From Haliotis asinina (lineage: Eukaryota > Mollusca > Gastropoda > Lepetellida > Haliotidae), in contig NC_090295.1 of NCBI RefSeq assembly GCF_037392515.1, positions 13,969,001-14,033,000 on the forward strand: 64,000 nt of DNA, in the 5' to 3' direction. Shown piece after piece: positions 63,301 to 64,000 of this stretch. Each line of letters starts with the position of its first letter. Within the stretch, counting starts at the first letter, position 1. The notes under the pieces were generated by a model. It worked only from the letters and a program-made list of their open reading frames with translations. It did not search any database and was not told the DNA's origin. A program made the position numbers and the translations under genes.

Positions 63301-63958
63301 TTGATACATAAAAGATTTATTGCCATTGGAAAATTGCTCAGTTGTAAGAAATCTTCATAGATAAATGGAGAAATGACAAGCTTTGCTTTACCTGTCTCAG
63401 ATTGACAGAGATTCTTCAGTCAGCTGAGGACATGGAGATCGACATCCCCAAGATCTGGCAATATCTTGGTGAGTTGATCGGACCCATGATCCAAGACGGC
63501 AGTGTTCCACTCAGCTTCCTCAAGAAGGCCTGTGAGCCGTTGAAGCCATCTGGAAAAGCAGGCAACCTCATGGCAGAGATCTTGCATGATGCCAGTCAAA
63601 GACTTGTAAGTTACTTCAGGCAGCTATTTCTGGTGAATTTAGCTTTACATAAGTTAACCAGATACGAATATGTATTGAATAGATCCAGATTTATTATGTC
63701 AATGAATTTGCAAACTTTGAATCCATTACAATTTCATTAAAAAGTGATTTACATTGTGAATATCCTGGAGAAATGTATTTTGTGAATGTTATCAAATTAT
63801 ATTCATGTACAGAGGAAATAATTGCACTTGTATGTTTTGATGTCTATGCAATTTTATTTTAGGGCCACAAGATTGTCACACATTTATGGCGAAACAACTG
63901 CATGGACTGGAGTTTCTTTGTACCTCAGGAAAAAATCCAGCAGTTTTTGAAAGAAAAG
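26939..63958 (+). CDS. EIF4G: Eukaryotic translation initiation factor 4G, partial at the 3' end
   Basis: Scaffold of the cap-binding complex eIF4F; it links eIF4E, PABP, eIF4A and eIF3 to recruit mRNA to the 40S subunit in the cytoplasm. Twenty-eight coding exons join without a frame break to 1490 residues. Order: Q/P-rich N-terminus (1-210); IIDPNSGQQ segment in the region that carries the PABP site (about 240-300); acidic, Pro-rich stretch (281-560); [16 protein letters not shown] motif (about 579); eIF4E-binding YDREFLL (712-718); PDFTPGF (about 766); Gly-rich linker; MIF4G domain (about 848-1075), which binds eIF4A; WKPRRGD and RFSALSR; MA3 domain (from about 1310). Human eIF4G1 has 1599 residues, so roughly 100 to 150 are missing to the right. 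The start ATG at 26939 (A at -3, G at +4) is an inference: its phase fits the next exon. Confidence 0.96.
29085..29225 (+). repeat. SINE family B, diverged
   Basis: GGTGGTTTAGACCAGTTGTG head, GTGTGAAGCCCATTTCTGG, then CTGAAATATTGTTGAATGTG tail end. Confidence 0.7.
29908..30006 (+). repeat. SINE family A, tail half
   Basis: GCTGTTGATCACTGGATT, GCAGACCGCCATCACATT, AATATTGCTGTGTGCGGC and CCCACTCATT. Confidence 0.75.
32119..32163 (+). CDS. EIF4G: eIF4G exon 3
   Basis: Acceptor CCTTAACCAG; donor CTGA/GTAAGT. Read in the phase set by exon 4 it gives [14 protein letters not shown]. The ATG at 32119 opens a frame that stops at the exon end, so it is not the start. Confidence 0.75.
   Translation: MSAPHPPQDTPLRC
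32732..32781 (+). CDS. EIF4G: eIF4G exon 4
   Basis: Codes [17 protein letters not shown] up to residue 38. Acceptor CCTTTCTAG; donor CAG/GTATGT. Confidence 0.85.
34170..34372 (+). repeat. SINE family A
   Basis: GTAATAGGCGACTAACGGG, GATTGTCTGGTCCAGACTC and GGAATATTGCTGAGTGCGGC; lacks the outermost head. Confidence 0.85.
34390..34575 (+). repeat. Dispersed repeat family C, copy 3
   Basis: GACTTGAGCTGGTTGTATAG, CACTGGGATCCCATT, TATCTTGACTCTCAAGC and GCCAAGTGTCCGGCAAGGACC align with the copies at 4437 and 15900. Confidence 0.6.
34912..35158 (+). repeat. SINE family A, near full length
   Basis: GGGGTAGAAAAGGTGTTCAGC head, GATTGGGTGGTCAGGCTTGC and CTAAACTCACTCACT tail. It ends 88 bp before eIF4G exon 5. 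Confidence 0.85.
35246..35395 (+). CDS. EIF4G: eIF4G exon 5
   Basis: Residues 39-88, rich in Gln and Pro ([18 protein letters not shown]). Acceptor CTGCCTTTCAG; donor CCT/GTAAGT; phase 0 on both sides. Confidence 0.88.
35509..35700 (+). repeat. SINE family A/B, degraded
   Basis: GCTAAGGGTTAGAATTG, AACCATGCTTAACATAAAAGG, GATGCTGTTGATCTCAGG and TGCTGAAATATTGTTG. Confidence 0.6.
35751..36320. repeat. 174-bp tandem repeat, about 3-4 copies, progressively diverged
   Basis: TCGTTTCC followed by RGRGCAGAMCTCAAAAACC starts at 35751, 35925 and 36099, exactly 174 bp apart. Each unit holds GTTTCCATGGAAA. A fourth, poorly matching unit may extend to about 36320. Lies in the intron between exons 5 and 6. 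Confidence 0.85.
36545..36712 (+). CDS. EIF4G: eIF4G exon 6
   Basis: Residues 89-144 ([18 protein letters not shown], then YQMYGPYMG). The acceptor is the tandem GCAGCAG at 36541-36547, so the first Gln may be optional. Donor ATG/GTTTGT. Confidence 0.9.
37187..37342 (+). CDS. EIF4G: eIF4G exon 7
   Basis: Residues 145-196 ([14 protein letters not shown], then QFQVYYQ). Acceptor TTTTTCTCTATTTCAG; donor CAG/GTGTGT; phase 0. Confidence 0.9.
37942..37983 (+). CDS. EIF4G: eIF4G exon 8, 42-nt microexon
   Basis: Residues 197-210, [14 protein letters not shown]. Acceptor CTGGTCACAG; donor CGG/GTAAGC. Phase 0 on both sides, so it can be skipped without changing frame. Confidence 0.8.
38080..38120 (+). 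repeat. SINE family B, head fragment
   Basis: GTGATTAAAGCATTCGCTTG followed by TCAAGCCAAAGGTCTGG resembles the tRNA-like head. Confidence 0.45.
39121..39179. repeat. TTTA microsatellite
   Basis: Pure TTTA repeat of about 15 units in the intron between eIF4G exons 8 and 9. Confidence 0.95.
40511..40720 (+). CDS. EIF4G: eIF4G exon 9, conserved IDPN segment
   Basis: Residues 211-280. [19 protein letters not shown] aligns with PKRERKTIRIRDPNQGGKD next to the PABP-binding site of human eIF4G1. Acceptor CATCAACAG; donor GAG/GTAAAC. Confidence 0.93.
41106..41946 (+). CDS. EIF4G: eIF4G exon 10, large acidic and Pro-rich exon
   Basis: 841 nt, residues 281-561. It opens with [19 protein letters not shown], comparable to KDITEEIMSG in human, then low-complexity Ser/Pro/Glu sequence with repeated PVQAP units (41597-41712). 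Donor AACG/GTAAGT, phase 1. Confidence 0.93.
41597..41712 (+). repeat. Coding minisatellite, PVQAP repeats
   Basis: In-frame repeats of about 15-36 bp (CCAGTACAAGCACC and variants) encode about five PVQAP units in the disordered region of eIF4G. Confidence 0.8.
42500..42690 (+). mobile_element. DDE transposase fragment (Tc1/IS630-like)
   Basis: One frame reads [23 protein letters not shown], resembling the DYHxxMNxxxFxxWFxxQLLPxL block just before the second catalytic Asp in IS630/Tc1-type transposases. The following residues ([10 protein letters not shown]) lack a clear MDNA motif. Probably a remnant. Confidence 0.45.
42705..42912 (+). repeat. SINE family A
   Basis: GTCGTAAGAGGTGACTAACAGG head, GATTGTTTGGTCCAGACTCG and GGCGTAAAACTAAACTCACTC tail. 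Confidence 0.85.
43696..43761 (+). ncRNA. pre-miRNA-like hairpin, candidate only
   Basis: A 66-nt foldback on the sense strand of the eIF4G intron. A perfect 13-bp base (CATGGGTTGAGGT with ACCTCAACCCATG) is followed by about 18 mostly paired positions and a 4-nt loop TATG. Size and pairing suit a pre-miRNA. It could equally be a small foldback transposon. Confidence 0.35.
43868..44030 (+). repeat. SINE family A, 3' two-thirds
   Basis: GACTTAGTTGACACGTCATGG, GGATTGCCTGGTCCAGACCC and AGTAAAACTAAACTCACACAC. Confidence 0.8.
44531..44815. mobile_element. hAT-like MITE with 8-bp target duplication
   Basis: Ends GAGAGGTGTGATGATA and, inverted, TAGAGCTGTGAAGATA match at 13 of 16. Flanks TCAGACAT (44523-44530) and TCAGATAT (44816-44823) form an 8-bp duplication with one change. 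The interior is dominated by CGATA/TATCG motifs and has no transposase. Confidence 0.65.
46354..46363 (+). promoter_or_regulatory. MEF2-type / TATA-like site upstream of a candidate alternative first exon
   Basis: CTAAAAATAG matches the MEF2 consensus exactly and could also serve as a TATA-like element. It lies about 200 bp upstream of the ATG at 46560. Confidence 0.35.
46390..46572 (+). other. EIF4G: Candidate alternative first exon of eIF4G (short isoform)
   Basis: ATG at 46560 in the context AACATGG, the same as at the proposed main start, is followed after four codons (MVNY) by G/GTAAGTG, a strong donor at 46572 in phase 1. Exon 11 needs exactly phase 1, giving MVNYEPASAG. An in-frame stop (TAA, 46518-46520) lies upstream, as expected of a true start. 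The product would begin near residue 561 and keep eIF4E, eIF4A and MA3 regions but lose the N-terminal PABP region. The 5' limit is arbitrary. Confidence 0.4.
47174..47322. repeat. Perfect palindrome, 71-bp arms, 7-nt loop
   Basis: The arms at 47174-47244 and 47252-47322 are exact reverse complements around the loop TCACCTG. A 15-bp direct repeat ATATTTTAATCATAA occurs at 47125-47139 and again at 47323-47337, directly after the right arm. Confidence 0.95.
48301..48335. repeat. Poly-T tract (35 T)
   Basis: Uninterrupted homopolymer, possibly the reversed poly(A) tail of an old insertion; nothing recognisable is attached. Confidence 0.9.
49550..49930. other. GC-rich block of unknown nature inside the eIF4G intron
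   Basis: Richer in G+C than the flanks, with donor-like CAATG/GTAAGC (about 49671) and AGTAG/GTATAA (about 49928). One frame reads [20 protein letters not shown] and another starts [18 protein letters not shown], but neither joins exon 11 in frame. Could be a repeat or a non-coding alternative exon. Confidence 0.3.
50599..50729 (+). CDS. EIF4G: eIF4G exon 11
   Basis: Residues 561-604. [19 protein letters not shown], then DAFLDAE, aligns with [20 protein letters not shown] of human eIF4G1. Acceptor GTTTTCTTCAG; donor GAG/GTAATG. It requires a phase-1 upstream exon, met both by exon 10 and by the candidate first exon at 46572. Confidence 0.94.
51735..51898 (+). repeat. SINE family A with internal deletion, abutting exon 12
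   Basis: Head (GGCTAGAATAGGCCTTCAGC, GATTGGGTGGTCAGG) is joined directly from AATCGATGCTCA to CTAAACTCACTCACT; about 110 bp of the middle is missing. The tail ends 14 bp before the exon 12 acceptor. Confidence 0.85.
51913..52195 (+). CDS. EIF4G: eIF4G exon 12
   Basis: Residues 605-699, highly charged ([17 protein letters not shown]) and ending LKYKYKEG, the equivalent of EQKYEYKSDQW. The acceptor TCGTGTTTGTAG lies 14 nt past a SINE tail. Donor GAAG/GTAAGA, phase 1. Confidence 0.93.
52698..52831 (+). CDS. EIF4G: eIF4G exon 13, eIF4E-binding motif
   Basis: Residues 699-743. [13 protein letters not shown] precedes YDREFLL (52736-52756), an exact canonical YxxxxL-phi eIF4E-binding site. LPNFPEII follows, where human has LPHISDVV. 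Acceptor TTGTGCTCAG; donor AAG/GTAGGA. Confidence 0.96.
52960..53061 (+). CDS. EIF4G: eIF4G exon 14
   Basis: Residues 744-777: a run of eight Gly, then [17 protein letters not shown], matching GPDFTPSF of human. Acceptor TTTGTTGTTCCAG; donor GGG/GTAAGT. Confidence 0.92.
53220..53277. repeat. Homopolymer C tracts and A tract
   Basis: Two runs of about 10 C separated by TTTTCCTG, then a run of A. Length may be unreliable in assemblies. Confidence 0.8.
53621..53830 (+). CDS. EIF4G: eIF4G exon 15
   Basis: Residues 778-847: second Gly tract, [15 protein letters not shown], then [14 protein letters not shown], matching LNKAEKAWKPSSK of human just before MIF4G. Acceptor GTTTATTTTCAG; donor AAT/GTATGA. 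Confidence 0.92.
53882..54032 (+). repeat. SINE family B
   Basis: AGTGGTTAAAGTGTTCGCTC head, TATTTCTGGTATGCCCCGCC and GGTGTAAAACTAAAACTCAC tail, 52 bp after exon 15. Confidence 0.85.
54299..54436 (+). CDS. EIF4G: eIF4G exon 16, start of MIF4G
   Basis: Residues 848-893: [18 protein letters not shown], then [12 protein letters not shown], nearly the human sequence of the first MIF4G HEAT repeats that bind eIF4A. Acceptor GTCTTTTTCAG; donor AAG/GTGAGA. Confidence 0.97.
55395..55454 (+). CDS. EIF4G: eIF4G exon 17
   Basis: 60 nt, residues 894-913, [20 protein letters not shown], within MIF4G. Acceptor TTCTAATTTCAG; donor ACG/GTAAGT. Confidence 0.96.
55647..55793 (+). CDS. EIF4G: eIF4G exon 18
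   Basis: Residues 914-962: [17 protein letters not shown], then [12 protein letters not shown] and a charged linker. Acceptor TTCATTCCAG; donor CCA/GTATGT. Confidence 0.95.
56140..56216 (+). CDS. EIF4G: eIF4G exon 19
   Basis: Residues 963-988: [20 protein letters not shown], matching [20 protein letters not shown] of human. Acceptor GTTTTCCCCAG; donor CAG/GTACTA, phase 2. Confidence 0.95.
57446..57602 (+). CDS. EIF4G: eIF4G exon 20
   Basis: Residues 988-1040: [20 protein letters not shown], then [17 protein letters not shown]. Among the best conserved parts of MIF4G. Acceptor AATTTTTTTTCAG; donor AAG/GTAACC. Confidence 0.97.
57650..57735 (+). repeat. SINE family B, head part
   Basis: GGGGTAGCCAAGTGGTTAAAG (near A box) and CCAGGTTCAAATACCCTC (near B box), truncated at the 3' side; 47 bp after exon 20. 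Confidence 0.75.
57880..57985 (+). repeat. SINE family B, diverged
   Basis: CCAGTGGTTAAAGTGTTCAC, GTGTGAAACCCATTTCTTATG and TTAAAGCAGTGTAAAAG. Confidence 0.7.
58243..58347 (+). CDS. EIF4G: eIF4G exon 21, end of MIF4G
   Basis: Residues 1041-1075: [18 protein letters not shown], then [14 protein letters not shown]. Acceptor TTTGTTTTCCAG; donor GAT/GTAAGC. Confidence 0.97.
58498..58668 (+). repeat. SINE family A, shortened
   Basis: GGCAAGTAACAGGATTGGGTTG, GTTGATCTCTGGATTGTCTGG and TGCTGGAATATTGCTGAGTG. Confidence 0.8.
58888..58964. mobile_element. Mini-MITE family D, copy 1
   Basis: About 77 bp, ACAGACTGCATGATG to TGATGGTTTGTTT. Shares GAATTCCTCGTTTCTGAT with copies at 60196 and 60586. Confidence 0.7.
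59045..59201 (+). CDS. EIF4G: eIF4G exon 22
   Basis: Residues 1076-1128: [20 protein letters not shown], then a Gln/His-rich linker. Acceptor CTACTTCTTCAG; donor AAGC/GTAAGT, phase 1. Confidence 0.95.
59535..59640 (+). repeat. SINE family B, head part
   Basis: GGGGTAGGCTAGTGGTCAAAG, ACCTGGTTCGATTCTATAC (B box GGTTCGATTC) and GTGAAGCCCATTTCAG. Confidence 0.8.
59745..59878 (+). CDS. EIF4G: eIF4G exon 23
   Basis: Residues 1128-1172: [13 protein letters not shown] linker, then [16 protein letters not shown], corresponding to DGGWNTVPISKGSRPID of human. Donor AAG/GTGAGA. Confidence 0.93.
60196..60272. mobile_element. Mini-MITE family D, copy 2
   Basis: ACAGACAGTATGATG to TGATGGTTTGTTT; highly similar to copy 1. 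Confidence 0.7.
60417..60538 (+). CDS. EIF4G: eIF4G exon 24
   Basis: Residues 1173-1213: [19 protein letters not shown], like LSWGKGSSGGSG of human. Donor ATAG/GTGAGA, phase 2. Confidence 0.93.
60586..60659. mobile_element. Mini-MITE family D, copy 3
   Basis: The clearest copy: a perfect 9-bp terminal inverted repeat, ACAGACTAT (60586-60594) and ATAGTCTGT (60651-60659). Confidence 0.7.
60757..60933 (+). CDS. EIF4G: eIF4G exon 25
   Basis: Residues 1213-1272: [10 protein letters not shown], then an Arg/Ser-rich linker likely to be phosphorylated. Acceptor GATTTTTACAG; donor CTAG/GTACGT. Confidence 0.92.
61136..61412 (+). repeat. SINE family A, full length
   Basis: GGTCCTGGGGTAGAATAGGCC head, GTCATAAGAGGCGACTAACG, GATTGTCTGGTCCAGTCTCG and CATAAAACTGAACTCACTCA tail. 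Confidence 0.88.
61986..62166 (+). CDS. EIF4G: eIF4G exon 26, start of MA3
   Basis: Residues 1272-1332: Ser/Arg linker, then [20 protein letters not shown], matching [20 protein letters not shown] of human. Donor AAG/GTCAGT. The acceptor GCTATAACAG has a weak pyrimidine tract. Confidence 0.95.
63020..63192 (+). CDS. EIF4G: eIF4G exon 27, MA3 domain
   Basis: Residues 1333-1390: [19 protein letters not shown], then [20 protein letters not shown]. Acceptor GTATTTTCCAG; donor AAGG/GTGAGC, phase 2. Confidence 0.95.
63401..63605 (+). CDS. EIF4G: eIF4G exon 28, MA3 domain
   Basis: Residues 1390-1458: [20 protein letters not shown], then [17 protein letters not shown]. Acceptor TACCTGTCTCAG; donor CTT/GTAAGT. 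Confidence 0.96.
63863..63958 (+). CDS. EIF4G: eIF4G exon 29, last exon in the window
   Basis: Residues 1459-1490: [20 protein letters not shown], like KKVGTLWREAGLSWKEFL of human. Donor AAG/GTAAAA, so the gene goes on past 64000 with the C-terminal W2-type HEAT domain. Confidence 0.93.
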
Positions 63959-64000
63959 GTAAAAGGCTTCACCACTACGACAATCCTCACATTTTCTTTG

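Overview
This is a eukaryotic window: AT-rich and intron-rich, with small exons bounded by GT-AG introns, abundant tRNA-derived SINEs with a CACT-type tail, foldback elements and minisatellites. The repeat landscape, above all the SINE whose tail reads as repeated ACTC, is what I associate with vetigastropod molluscs, most likely an abalone (Haliotis). That placement is inference from recalled repeat motifs, not a search.

There are two host genes, arranged head to head around about 26.0-26.16 kb. On the minus strand (17374 down to 11775) lies a complete six-coding-exon gene for a PQ-loop lysosomal cationic amino-acid transporter, SLC66A1/PQLC2, 303 residues, with a probable untranslated first exon ending at 26015. 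On the plus strand (first exon ending at 26155, start codon proposed at 26939, running off the right edge) lies eIF4G, the scaffold of the cap-binding complex eIF4F. I resolved 28 coding exons that join in frame to 1490 residues: the Q/P-rich N-terminal region, the eIF4E-binding motif YDREFLL, the complete MIF4G domain, and the MA3 domain. The C-terminal end lies outside the window.

Layout: 1-556, remnant of a Tc1/mariner-type transposase broken by a frameshift. 557-11774, intergenic or 3' flank of SLC66A1, with two LINE fragments, two foldback elements that each have 9-bp target duplications, and many SINEs. 11775-17382, coding part of SLC66A1 with 90-bp and 53-bp minisatellites in its introns. 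17383-26015, its long 5' intron with a 77-bp satellite, an inverted-repeat element and a foldback. 26015-26160, compact bidirectional promoter with a palindromic ETS site. 26160-63958, eIF4G, whose two largest introns (26958-32118 and 41947-50598) hold most of the remaining non-coding sequence.

Points most worth a second look: a candidate internal promoter and first exon of eIF4G at 46354-46572, whose phase fits the next exon and would give a protein lacking the first 560 residues; a perfect 71-bp-arm palindrome at 47174-47322; a 66-nt pre-miRNA-like hairpin at 43696-43761; near-uniform orientation of SINEs with respect to host transcription; a SINE tail that abuts an eIF4G splice acceptor; and an SLC66A1 whose second PQ motif has become AQ and whose C-terminus lacks the dileucine signal. 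I found no previously undescribed multi-gene system; the window is two conserved housekeeping genes in repeat-rich DNA.
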